Shown here: one piece after another, positions 17,501 through 24,531 of the stretch
Layout: every line of letters starts with the position of its first letter
Position numbering within the stretch: the first letter of the stretch is position 1
From: an uncultured Bacteroidales bacterium
GTDB taxonomy: Bacteria; Bacteroidota; Bacteroidia; Bacteroidales; FEN-979
Direction of reading: 5' to 3'
Assembly: GCA_903929315.1 (NCBI GenBank)
Contig: CAIYUC010000109.1
Span: forward strand, 1 to 32,565
DNA: 32,565 nt
The notes under the pieces: model-generated
What the model saw: the letters and a program-made list of their open reading frames with translations, nothing else
The model's database searches: none
Told to the model about the DNA's origin: nothing
Translations under genes and position numbers: made by a program

Positions 17501-17800
17501 ATCGGTGAAAGCAACTATTCCGATGCTCATCTTTTCCCGGTCGCTTATAAATTAAAAAATGTTGGCAAAACACTCGGTATGCCGGTTCCCGGTACCGGTA
17601 CCTTTGTCTGGTGGGAAGACCAGATCGACCCTACCCTTGTTTACGGCATCCCGATGGGTGGCTGGCGGACACTTGATGGCAAATTCTGTGAAAATAACCA
17701 GATGGAACCCGATATCATGGTGCGTAATGAACCGGATCAACTATCCTCAGGACATGATCAGCAGATCGAGGCAGCGGTGAAAGAATTAATGAAGAAATAA
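14540..17800 (+). CDS. Tricorn-like S41 family serine protease
   Basis: 1086 residues, close to full tricorn length. A signal peptide (1-19, TVTAICQ) indicates export, so it works outside the cytoplasm, unlike archaeal tricorn. PD40-type propeller repeats follow (RRPAISPDGQTILFTYKGDI and many similar, to about residue 690), then a helical core domain, a PDZ-like domain (GLKIAEVIEGGPLDKA, about 815-880) and the S41 catalytic domain. Likely active-site residues by comparison with tricorn are H777 in NASHTGCY, nucleophile S994 in GESNYSDAHLFP and E1051 in CENNQMEPDI. A highly charged Lys/Glu-rich insert lies at about residues 555-615. The role is probably peptide breakdown in the periplasm. It stands alone with its own promoter and terminator. 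Confidence 0.92.
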   Translation: MKRALTVAFAALLTVTAICQDNPLWLRRPAISPDGQTILFTYKGDIYSIPASGGTAIPLTMSESYEFAPVWSHDGKSIAFASDRYGNFDVFVMPAGGGEAKRLTFNSNREIPSSFTADDKSVLFSGYRQDPVTNAQFPIPLMSELYCVPVTGGHVSQVLPIPAMDATVNSTGDKIIYHDLKGYESEWRKHHTSSITRDIWVYDLKSKKYTQLTQFKGEDRNPVFDSNDNDFYYLSEQNGSFNVFKSSLSDPSKNTALTHFTKNPVRFLTRSRNNTLCFSFDGEIYTMQPGNEPKKVLIHIGEDGRTPLEKIVPVNEKFTELRLSPNGKEFAYVFRGEIFVTSVEGGITKRITNTPWQERSVSFSPDGRSLVYAAEVDNNWNVYSVSIIRKEEPYFYVSTVLKTEPVVTTQEEEYQPSFSPDGKEVAYLENRVTLKVINLATKQTRTIMPADKNYSYADGDQYYQWSPDGKWFLVQFSYPERVFTPEVGLVSSDGKGEIHNLTLSGYNNFVPKWTMDGKMMIWGSDREGARQQSGELTSADVYGMFFTKAAFDRYKLSKEELALVKEQEEKLEKEKKKAEEKAKSEKKGKETETVKTEKDSAKKEVIIDWENLTERKSKLTIHTSPANDWLLSKDGEKLFYLTVFDKGNDLWVTELRTRETKLFAKLGAERVGMELSRDGKFILLLADGKPMKVDAESGKSEPLKVSGEMVLKPSDEKKYIFDHCWRQFKEKFYVADLQGVDWDYYYMDYKKFLPFINNNYDFAEMLSEMLGEVNASHTGCYYRSGSPNTDQTADLGIFYDYNYTGNGLKIAEVIEGGPLDKATSRIKAGLIIEKIDGQILTDSIDFYQLLNRKVGKLTLLSVYDPSGNTRWEETVKPASVGDVLELLYKRWVKNRRKEVDSLSGGTIGYVHVRSMDDESMRVVFEEALGRNIEKKALIVDTRFNGGGNIHEQLSDFLNGKKYIDIIPHGQYVGSEPYDKWTKPSIVLIGESNYSDAHLFPVAYKLKNVGKTLGMPVPGTGTFVWWEDQIDPTLVYGIPMGGWRTLDGKFCENNQMEPDIMVRNEPDQLSSGHDQQIEAAVKELMKK

Positions 17801-17919
17801 ATCAGATACCAGATGCCGGATGCCGGATGCCAGATGTCAGATGTTCAAAGAATTAATGTATAATACGTAACAAAAGGAAGTATGCACTAAACTTCATTCT
17901 TCATTGCTCATACTTCATT

Positions 17920-17955
17920 AAAAACCTCGTCCCGAATATTCGGGACGAGGTTTTT
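17920..17955 (+). terminator. Strong intrinsic terminator after the protease
   Basis: A perfect stem AAAAACCTCGTCCCG/CGGGACGAGGTTTTT closes over a short AATATT loop and ends in T residues. The A-run on the other side makes it bidirectional. The stretch before it (17801-17919) holds short degenerate direct repeats (CCAGATGCCGGATG) and no gene. Confidence 0.85.
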
Positions 17956-17957
17956 AC

Positions 17958-17976
17958 TTGTGCCCAGGACAGGACT
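17958..17976 (-). other. tRNA 3'-end fragment, candidate attachment site
   Basis: The 19-base segment differs at one base from the tRNA-Leu(CAG) 3' end at 14109-14127, and homology then stops. It is followed on its 3' side by the terminator at 17920-17955, as after a tRNA. The rest of the tRNA is missing to the right, where the integrase gene starts, so this looks like an element junction at a tRNA 3' end. Confidence 0.5.
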
Positions 17977-18101
17977 AACACCCTTTATTTTCCATTGAAT
18001 TATTTTGATCTTCTTAACCTCACCAATTACGGGTTTTATAAAATATGTAACTTATTTACATAACTCAAAAAAGGACAAAAAAACCCAATTTTAACTAAAT
18101 T

Positions 18102-18125
18102 TACCGTCAACCCTACCGTCAACCC
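18102..18125 (+). repeat. Two tandem copies of a 12-bp sequence upstream of the integrase
   Basis: TACCGTCAACCC occurs twice with no gap, about 50 bases before the integrase start and between it and the proposed attachment site. Such direct repeats are a common form of integrase arm-type binding site; this role is inferred. Confidence 0.6.
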
Positions 18126-18137
18126 GTTTTTTTATTA

Positions 18138-18145
18138 TATCTTTG
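18138..18145 (+). promoter_or_regulatory. Bacteroidota -7 box for the integrase gene
   Basis: TATCTTTG is a perfect TAnnTTTG, 29 bases before the ATG at 18175. The start site would fall near 18150, where a 15-base sequence begins that is repeated at 21041. Confidence 0.6.
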
Positions 18146-18149
18146 TATC

Positions 18150-18164
18150 TGTTCAAACCTTAAT
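18150..18164 (+). repeat. 15-base direct repeat, copy 1 (copy 2 at 21041-21055)
   Basis: TGTTCAAACCTTAAT occurs at 18150 (integrase leader) and again at 21041-21055, upstream of the replication gene. A shared regulatory or processing site is possible. Confidence 0.6.
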
Positions 18165-18174
18165 ACTCTTTTTT

Positions 18175-19464
18175 ATGGCAGGATCAGTAACTTTTATTTT
18201 AAGAAAACCAAAGGCAAAGACAGAAACCCCTGTTAATATGGTCTTTTGGTACGACCAAATAAGAATTTTACTTTCCACAGGGGAAAAGATAAGACCAACT
18301 GAATGGAACCCGGTGGATCACAGAGCAAGGAAAACCCACAAAGATTATAGAAACGTTAACACCCGCCTGGATAAGATCAAAGGCAATGTAATGAATACCG
18401 TCCGGGATCACCTTAATAAGAACGGGAAAGTAATAGCTGAAATATTACGCAAGGAATTAGCGGAGGTTGTTAAACCAAAACCGGACACAGACAAGAAACC
18501 CACTCCGGTTACTTTCATTCAATCCATAAACGAGTATATTAAAAACTGCAATAAGACCCCCCGGACTAAACTTAGTTACGGTACAACTAAAAATATATTG
18601 GAGAAATACGAAGGATACATTAACAAAGAATTGACTTTTGATAGTATAAACTTAGATTTTTATGACGATTTTATTAAATTCCTTACAACAGTCCAAAGGA
18701 TAGAGAATGAAACTATTATTACAGGCTATGCGAAAAACACCATTGGTGATCACATTAAAAAAGTAAAAGTTTTTATGAATTATGCCCTGGACAAAGGTTA
18801 CACAGAAAACCGGGGGCACCTTCATAGAAAATTTAGAACCTTCGAGGAAACACCGGAAACGATCTATCTAACTGAAAAGGAACTTACAGACCTTTACACT
18901 CTGGATTTATCAGAAAATAAGAAATTAGACCGGGTTCGGGACTTGTTTATTATCGGTTGTTATACAGGATTACGTTTCTCTGACCTCTCACAGCTCACCC
19001 CGGACAAGTTTATTAAGAACGGGACACAACTGAAGATTAAAACAGTAAAGACCGGGGAAACGGTTATTATCCCACTCCATTGGACAATAAAAGAGATTTT
19101 GAAAAAGTACGACGGAGGGACACCCCGTCCGATCAGTAACCAAAAAATGAATGAATACCTAAAAGAATTAGGGGAAAAGGCAAAATTTAACGAAAAAATT
19201 GTTTTAAACCGGACGCAAGGGGGACTGAGTTACGACCGAACCAAAGAGAAACGGGATTTAATCACTGTTCACACAGCCCGGCGAAGTTTTGCCACCAATA
19301 TGTTTTTAGCGGAGGTTCCGACCATTTCAATTATGAAGATCACCGGGCACAGGACTGAACGGTCGTTTATGAAATACATTAAGATTTCACAGGAACAGAA
19401 CGCAGATAAATTGAGCAAACACCCATATTTTACAAAGTCTCCGTTAAAAGTTGTCAATCAGTAA
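18175..19464 (+). CDS. Tyrosine recombinase/integrase of the mobile element
   Basis: 429 residues, full length for Bacteroidota phage-type and conjugative-transposon integrases. It has an N-terminal arm-binding domain (about 1-100, with WYDQIRILLSTGEKIRPTEW), a SAM-like core-binding domain (about 112-215) and the catalytic domain. The active site is complete: R267 (YTGLRFSDL), K292 (VKTG), H366 and R369 (HTARRSF), H392 (GHRTERS) and Y401 (MKYIKIS). It would cut and rejoin DNA to insert or remove the element. It lies about 200 bases from the tRNA-fragment junction and reads into the element, with a -7 promoter box and tandem repeats just upstream. Confidence 0.92.
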   Translation: MAGSVTFILRKPKAKTETPVNMVFWYDQIRILLSTGEKIRPTEWNPVDHRARKTHKDYRNVNTRLDKIKGNVMNTVRDHLNKNGKVIAEILRKELAEVVKPKPDTDKKPTPVTFIQSINEYIKNCNKTPRTKLSYGTTKNILEKYEGYINKELTFDSINLDFYDDFIKFLTTVQRIENETIITGYAKNTIGDHIKKVKVFMNYALDKGYTENRGHLHRKFRTFEETPETIYLTEKELTDLYTLDLSENKKLDRVRDLFIIGCYTGLRFSDLSQLTPDKFIKNGTQLKIKTVKTGETVIIPLHWTIKEILKKYDGGTPRPISNQKMNEYLKELGEKAKFNEKIVLNRTQGGLSYDRTKEKRDLITVHTARRSFATNMFLAEVPTISIMKITGHRTERSFMKYIKISQEQNADKLSKHPYFTKSPLKVVNQ

Positions 19465-19519
19465 AAAACCTCTTAGTAATCGACCGGGGTTGAAAAGTTA
19501 AAACCAAAAAATCAACAAC

Positions 19520-20605
19520 ATGAAGATGAATTTACAATATTATCGTTTTCTGTCTTGGGCTTATGAGGATGAAATGCTGAAACTATATCAAATAGAAATT
19601 AATAATGATTTCAAGGAAAGAAGCAATGATGAGCTAAATGATGAACTGAAACATAATCTTTTTTCTTTAATTTATTTAACCCCTGCACAATCAGAAATCA
19701 GAGCCTTTCTTGAATATCAATACGAACAATGCAAGTATCCCAAAGGAGATTTTATTGAATTTCTAAAAAACTTTTTATCTATCCCTCCATCTGAAAATTT
19801 CCAAAGTCTGAGAACTGAGGAATATTTACAAATACGATTGGATGATATTAAAGATTGGATAGAAGAAAGGAGGAATGATATTAAAACCTCAAATCAAGAT
19901 GGTTCCAAGAAAAAACTATTATATTTTTATGATTACCTTTCATATAGTTTTGTAGATACAGAGCCTGAAAATCCTGAGAATCCATTTAATCAGTGGTATC
20001 AGCTAATTTGTTACGAATTAAAGTTTAGAGAACACACACAATCTAATGTAGATTTTTATATTAAAGAGGTTAACCCACTTTTAGAGGATAAGTATTATTA
20101 TAAACTTTTTTTAGGGTGTCGGCCAACTAAATGTTTGGAATTTTTAGAATACCATTATAAAAGGTTCTGTGCAAATAATCCAGGGGAAGAGATTAACTTC
20201 CTAAGTTTTATACGAGAAACTATAACTCAAATGCGATTTTCAAAGCATAAGAATATAAGAGACATTTCAAATGATTCTGTTCGAATACCTCTGATAAATG
20301 AATGGATCGAAAAGAAACGATCAGAATTAATGGCAGAGGAACCGCAACAACCATTAAAAAAAATCACTTGGAACGGGTCCCCATCTCTTTTTGGATATAT
20401 CTTTTCAGAATTAGTTAAAAATAATTTTATTGAAACACCGGTACGCAACGGCGAACCAAATTTCACAGGATTTGCAAAAAAATGCTGGGAACATTTCGAA
20501 ATAGATACCACAATGGAAAACCTTATTAAAGAAATGAATCCAAAAAAAAATTCCCTTTCCGATACTAAACGGGTAAAATTTCCCAAATTATCTGATTTGG
20601 CCTAA
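19520..20605 (+). CDS. Unknown protein of the element with an internal duplication
   Basis: 361 residues, soluble, no signal peptide. Two related halves are visible. One has LTPAQSEIRAFLEYQYEQC...EYLQIRLDDIKDWIEERRNDI (about 52-125). The other has CLEFLEYHYKRFC...VRIPLINEWIEKKRSEL (about 205-272). Residues from about 282 (KITWNGSPSLFGYIFSELVK) form a C-terminal module resembling the ending of many proteins on Bacteroidota mobile elements, where a W-G-x-x-x-L-x-x-L pattern precedes a polar tail. It starts 55 bases after the integrase, so the two may be cotranscribed. No catalytic motif is seen. A regulatory or accessory role in excision or transfer is a guess from position only. Confidence 0.7.
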   Translation: MKMNLQYYRFLSWAYEDEMLKLYQIEINNDFKERSNDELNDELKHNLFSLIYLTPAQSEIRAFLEYQYEQCKYPKGDFIEFLKNFLSIPPSENFQSLRTEEYLQIRLDDIKDWIEERRNDIKTSNQDGSKKKLLYFYDYLSYSFVDTEPENPENPFNQWYQLICYELKFREHTQSNVDFYIKEVNPLLEDKYYYKLFLGCRPTKCLEFLEYHYKRFCANNPGEEINFLSFIRETITQMRFSKHKNIRDISNDSVRIPLINEWIEKKRSELMAEEPQQPLKKITWNGSPSLFGYIFSELVKNNFIETPVRNGEPNFTGFAKKCWEHFEIDTTMENLIKEMNPKKNSLSDTKRVKFPKLSDLA

Positions 20606-20699
20606 TACTGTTGATTTTCATTAGTGTCCGGACTGTTAACGGATTGTTAGAGGCGTTCAGGGGAATGTAAATTGCACCCATATTTAAAACAATTTATAT

Positions 20700-20999
20700 A
20701 TGGACGCAATAATTTTACATTCAACTCCCCTTAAAGATTTTCGGGACATTATCGGGAACATCGTTGAGGAAAAACTCAAACAATTCAGACCGGAAACCCC
20801 ACAAACCAATGCAAACAGCGAATATTTGACCCGCCGGGAGGTTTGTGATCTTTTAAGAATTTCACTTGCAACCCTTCACACTTATAGCAAAGATGGTACC
20901 CTGAAAGGTTACCAGATCGGGGGCCGGGTCCTATACAAAACAGCGGAGGTTAACAGCTCCGTTCAGTCAATTCAGTCAATCAAATACAAACACCGTTGA
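20700..20999 (+). CDS. Excisionase-like helix-turn-helix protein
   Basis: 99 residues. The C-terminal half (EYLTRREVCDLLRISLATLH, then GYQIGGRVLYKTAEV) is the MerR-like winged-helix fold used by excisionases and small mobile-element regulators in Bacteroidota. The N-terminal half (DFRDIIGNIVEEKLKQF) is helical and probably dimerises. It sits between the integrase operon and the replication gene, the usual place for a directionality factor or regulator of a small integrative element. Confidence 0.8.
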   Translation: MDAIILHSTPLKDFRDIIGNIVEEKLKQFRPETPQTNANSEYLTRREVCDLLRISLATLHTYSKDGTLKGYQIGGRVLYKTAEVNSSVQSIQSIKYKHR

Positions 21000-21161
21000 T
21001 ATTAAAACGAAAAGGGATTGATTACTCAACCCCTCCCCGTTGTTCAAACCTTAATGACCGACAAGCCAGAAAGGAAATACAAAGATACAACTATAACGGG
21101 GTAATGTGAAAAGAAACTAAAAGACTTGGAAATTGATTGATTTCACTTAATTCCGTGAAGA

Positions 21162-22079
21162 ATGGTTGACTATGTGAAACTAAAAATTCTTAATCCAGAT
21201 GTTACGGGAATCAGGAACCTACCATTCTTAGACTGGGAAAAGCTGAGCTACGAACGTACAGGAGAAACAAAAAAATACAGTGCAAAGTTCAACGGGTTAA
21301 CGATTGTTGTTATAAATAACCGATATATATACATTTCCGGGAGCTTGCATAAGTACTGGAATTGCGTAAATACCGGGATCGAACAAAACTATGATGATTA
21401 TTCCTTCCTTTCCCTAGTAAGTTCAATAAAGGATTTTTGTGAACGGTTTAACCTCAATCCGGTGAACTGTAAAATTCAAAACATTGAATTTGGAGTAAAT
21501 ATTAATCCCAAGATCCCGGCAAATGAAATATTAAGGTCAATCATCAACCATAAAGGGAAACCCTTTACCCAGGAACATGCCGAAAACAAATATTTCCGGG
21601 AGTGCCTGCACAAACGTTATATAGTCAAAATCTATAACAAGGGCTTACAATTCAAAAGAACTGAAAATATATTACGATTTGAAGTTAAATTCATTAAGTT
21701 AAAAGACCTGGAACCCTATATGGTTTCTACACTTGCCGACATATTGGAACAGGATAAAATTATCCCTCTGGGTGAGGATTTGGAGACGAATTTCAACGAA
21801 CTATTATTTTATGATTATAGCATACAGGAAATAGACTTATCACAATCAAAACGTCTTATATTAAGTCAGGGACAAAACTCAGGATATTGGGAGAACTTGA
21901 AAGAAACTAACCCAGAGAACTATTTTAAAAAACGTAAACGATTTAGGGAATTAGTCAGAACTTATGGTAAACAAAATATTCAGGAAACGACTAAGAACCT
22001 AATTACTCAGAAATGGAATAATCTTGTGTTTTCTGAATTCGAAGGATTACAGGATTTAACTCTGTATAGTAGCGGTTAA
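21162..22079 (+). CDS. Phage-type (gene II-like) replication initiator
   Basis: 305 residues. Conserved patterns of filamentous-phage G2P and related rolling-circle replication proteins are visible: YISGSLHKYWN (57-67), FGVNINP (110-116), VKIYNKGLQF (155-164) and LRFEVKF (171-177). Family members nick one strand at an origin and join its 5' end to a tyrosine; Y158 in the IYNKG box is conserved but may be structural rather than catalytic. It lies 162 bases after the HTH gene, and that gap contains the second TGTTCAAACCTTAAT copy and might hold an origin. No phage coat or Zot-like gene is nearby, so this is more likely an integrative element or satellite than an inovirus. Confidence 0.65.
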   Translation: MVDYVKLKILNPDVTGIRNLPFLDWEKLSYERTGETKKYSAKFNGLTIVVINNRYIYISGSLHKYWNCVNTGIEQNYDDYSFLSLVSSIKDFCERFNLNPVNCKIQNIEFGVNINPKIPANEILRSIINHKGKPFTQEHAENKYFRECLHKRYIVKIYNKGLQFKRTENILRFEVKFIKLKDLEPYMVSTLADILEQDKIIPLGEDLETNFNELLFYDYSIQEIDLSQSKRLILSQGQNSGYWENLKETNPENYFKKRKRFRELVRTYGKQNIQETTKNLITQKWNNLVFSEFEGLQDLTLYSSG

Positions 22080-22365
22080 TTTCTGTAAAGTCTTTTTTAA
22101 AAGGTTGGTCTAAAACTGTTAACTTTTTTTCCATTCAGATCATCTCTCCAGGAGAAGCCCTGAAGAATCTCGAAAAATAATAACTAAAAAGGTTGAAGAA
22201 TAAAACATTGATCAAGTAAATATTCAAGAAGAAAGACCAACGAAAAGAAAAAACCAAGGAAATTAAAGGAAGTCATAAACCTCGAGTAGTTATTGAAGTC
22301 TTCAGTAAAAGGGAATCCATATTCAAACAAAAAAAGGAAAAATCGAGAAGAAAAATTAGACTGAA

Positions 22366-22857
22366 CTAAAGTACTTCATGATATGGATCATAAAAAAGAA
22401 TATGAATGGTAGCATTCCTGCCAATAAAGAAGTGTATTCGTGGGGATTTTCTTCCGGCTGTTTTGTCCGCGCCATCTGGATGAGTTGATAATGCGAAATG
22501 TCCTACTTGAGGAATTTCGTTTGCATTTAAATCACGGTCTGCAATATCTTCGATAAGATTTTTTATAAAACGAGATGGATACTCTATTTTAAAGTGATCT
22601 GAGTGGGGTAGTATGTCAATTAATTGATTAAGTGTATGAGGTGAAAATTTCTTGACCTGTTTAAAATAATCTTTAATATCTTTATTATCAAAACAGGGTT
22701 GATTAAAATGATAATCTGTTGTATCTAAATCAGCATATTCATAAGAAAATGTTATTAACTGCTCATAATCAATATAATCATCTTGTACTATATCCCCAAA
22801 TTTAAATTTTCCTTCTTCCGACGATTCTTCATAATCTACAAAATTGTATTTAGCCAT
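22366..22857 (-). CDS. Unknown protein, candidate toxin paired with Panacea antitoxin
   Basis: 163 residues, acidic N-terminus (YNFVDYEESSEEGKF) and a more conserved-looking C-terminus (SPRIHFFIGRNATIHILFYD, then a PYHE ending). No signal peptide or membrane segment. I recognise no family. It overlaps the 3' end of the Panacea-domain gene by 8 bases and lies just downstream of it, the two forming an isolated bicistron; Panacea antitoxins are typically paired this way with varied toxins. The final YDPYHEV motif recalls a small mixed alpha/beta domain. Stops with TAG. The 286-bp gap to its left (22080-22365) shows no gene. Confidence 0.6.
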   Translation of the reverse strand: MAKYNFVDYEESSEEGKFKFGDIVQDDYIDYEQLITFSYEYADLDTTDYHFNQPCFDNKDIKDYFKQVKKFSPHTLNQLIDILPHSDHFKIEYPSRFIKNLIEDIADRDLNANEIPQVGHFALSTHPDGADKTAGRKSPRIHFFIGRNATIHILFYDPYHEVL

Positions 22858-23392
22858 TAGATTTATTTGTTAGATCGAGTCTTTTCTTATAATAATTATA
22901 CATACTATCATGAGATATAACTCTCTCAGAATATTCAAATGCACTAAGTCCGGTTCGGGCAATATTCCAAGGATCTTCAGAATGTGTCATAAAAACTAAT
23001 TTTTCCTCGGACATCATCCCAAAATGTTTTACAGCAGCGTCTATATACTCCCATTGCTCTACATTTAATTTAATAACCTTTTTCGCTTCAATATAGTGAT
23101 CACCATTTTGATCTATACCTGTACCTCTTCTTATATTTTTATATAAAGGTATAGATTTAAACATATCATAAACTTGTCTATAGACAGGTCCATTTACCCA
23201 CGCCTGGGGCTCGTCAACAAACAATGGATGTTTGTTGAAATTGACAAGATGCCATGCTTGAATATAATAGAGAACTTTTTGTAATTTCAATGGAGTAACC
23301 GATAAGCCATTTTTTGCTAAATAAAGGACAATAAACTTAGCGAAATCCTTTATGTCTATTGTTAAATTTTTCATATTGGGGATCGTTTTCAT
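22850..23392 (-). CDS. Panacea-domain (SocA-like, DUF4065) antitoxin
   Basis: 180 residues. Hallmarks of the Panacea domain are present: PLKLQKVLYYIQAWHL (34-49) and EPQAWVNGPVYRQVYD (61-76), followed by the helical part with LVFMTHSEDPW. Panacea proteins act as antitoxins that bind and neutralise very different toxins, or as adaptors for proteolysis (SocA). It is upstream of, and overlaps, a 163-residue unknown gene, matching toxin-antitoxin layout. The start may be ATG 23392 or the ATG at 23374 (MKNLTIDIKDF). Confidence 0.85.
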   Translation of the reverse strand: MKTIPNMKNLTIDIKDFAKFIVLYLAKNGLSVTPLKLQKVLYYIQAWHLVNFNKHPLFVDEPQAWVNGPVYRQVYDMFKSIPLYKNIRRGTGIDQNGDHYIEAKKVIKLNVEQWEYIDAAVKHFGMMSEEKLVFMTHSEDPWNIARTGLSAFEYSERVISHDSMYNYYKKRLDLTNKSNG

Positions 23393-23975
23393 AGTTTTTA
23401 AACAAAATCCAGATTTTTAAGATAAATCTGTAAACTGTACCCCATAAAAATTTGCTTAATAAAATGTTGTTCACAAACTGGCACAAAGATAATACATTTG
23501 TTGTTATCTGTGTCATTGATGATATACTTTCATTAATCCGAACATCAAAATAATTCATCGTCATTAATACCTTTAGCTATGATTTTCCCGATTAATTTAT
23601 CAGTTATAACCATATCTCTCCAGGTTATCCCTACCAAACTACCTACCTTGGCCTGCGGGAGAACTCCCTTTGACGCCGAGAATTTCCTATGATAAAAACC
23701 CAAAAAAATACTGAAAAAGAATGCTTTTATTACCTGCAGGAGACACCTAAGAAGACAAGGAACCAAGAACCCAACCGTTAACTAATACCCCAACCTGCAG
23801 TCCGTAGGAGCCAACCAGGTATAAAACGAGCCTGCTGATATTGTCGAAAAAAATCGAACTGGATTTATTTTTTCATTGTCTGCACGTGTTCAGGTATCCC
23901 TCTATAGAGGCTTTTTTGGGGTATTGACCGTTTTGAATCTCTTGGCAGAAATAACAAAAAAATAAGCTCATCTTA
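23393..23975. other. Intergenic region with one copy of a ~120-bp repeat
   Basis: A 583-bp stretch without a convincing gene. At 23609-23727 it carries a segment also found, with about three quarters identity by eye, at 28699-28816. Reading frames here are short, overlapping and without family resemblance. Confidence 0.5.
23609..23727 (+). repeat. ~120-bp direct repeat, left copy
   Basis: It begins AACCATATCTCTCCAGGTTA and continues through a CTACCTACC core to AAAGAATGC. The second copy, at 28699-28816, is in the same orientation. Together they bracket the small ORF at 23976 and the IS21-like transposon. Confidence 0.7.
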
Positions 23976-24311
23976 TTATTTACTTTCACACCCATTCTTG
24001 TTCAAAATAAGTAAAAACAGTCCGGGGAGTTTTATATGGTATTTAAGCTTTTGATGGGCATGACTGTATGTTGACGGAGCTTTATTTCTACTTCTGAGGA
24101 TAGCTTTATAAAGAAGCTCTTCAAATATTTTTATGGTCTTTAATACTATGTATGGGGTAAAATGATAACCAGGATATTTTTCATTTAGTTTTTGGGCAAT
24201 GATCTCTGAGTAGTGAATTTTTCTTTTTTCATTTTCCGCTAACTGAGTGATTGGATCTTTTAAGGGTGTGTACCTTTGATACTCTTCCATGTTGAGCTTG
24301 GGCTGTCTCAT
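23976..24311 (-). CDS. Small basic protein, possibly HU-like
   Basis: 111 residues. The central part reads IHYSEIIAQKLNEKYPGYHF, then TIKIFEELLYKAILRSRN, then LKYHIKLPGLFLLIL. The order of two helices with a Phe-x4-A pattern and a strand containing LPGLF loosely matches HU/IHF-type DNA-bending proteins (VxLPGFGTF). This is a weak resemblance; the DNA-binding arm motif is not clear. It is transcribed away from the transposon gene cluster that starts at 24531, with 219 bases between them. It could alternatively be a lineage-specific hypothetical gene. Confidence 0.45.
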   Translation of the reverse strand: MRQPKLNMEEYQRYTPLKDPITQLAENEKRKIHYSEIIAQKLNEKYPGYHFTPYIVLKTIKIFEELLYKAILRSRNKAPSTYSHAHQKLKYHIKLPGLFLLILNKNGCESK

Positions 24312-24509
24312 CGAATTTGTTTTTTGGATCCCGCAAAGTTAGGGAAAGTATGATTTAAGGGATTAATTAACTTGTTCTAATACATCAATATAGGTAAAAT
24401 GTATCTATATACGCCATATATATATACAAATTGGAATAAATTTCCGTCCTGAACTAAACCGTTACCACTTCCTGATATAAAATGATGCCACCAAAACTGT
24501 TGAATTTCG

Positions 24510-24531
24510 TAGACGTAAAAAAAGACGTCTA
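24510..24531 (+). promoter_or_regulatory. Hairpin touching the start codon of the zinc-finger gene
   Basis: TAGACGT and ACGTCTA form a perfect 7-bp stem with an A-rich 8-base loop; its last base is the A of the ATG. In mRNA it would block the start, or in DNA it could be an operator near the transposon's left end. Confidence 0.5.

Noticed and set aside
15509-17530. Long minus-strand ORFs inside the protease gene
   Set aside because: They are antisense shadows of a gene with clear domain structure.
14109-17976. The segment between tRNA-Leu and its 3'-end copy as an integrated element
   Set aside because: The geometry is wrong: the copy would need to lie on the 3' side of the tRNA, to the left. 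The interval also contains a normal chromosomal protease with its own terminator.
23545-23766. 73-residue minus-strand ORF
   Set aside because: It coincides with the ~120-bp repeat, the second copy of which has stops in the corresponding frame; no support as protein.
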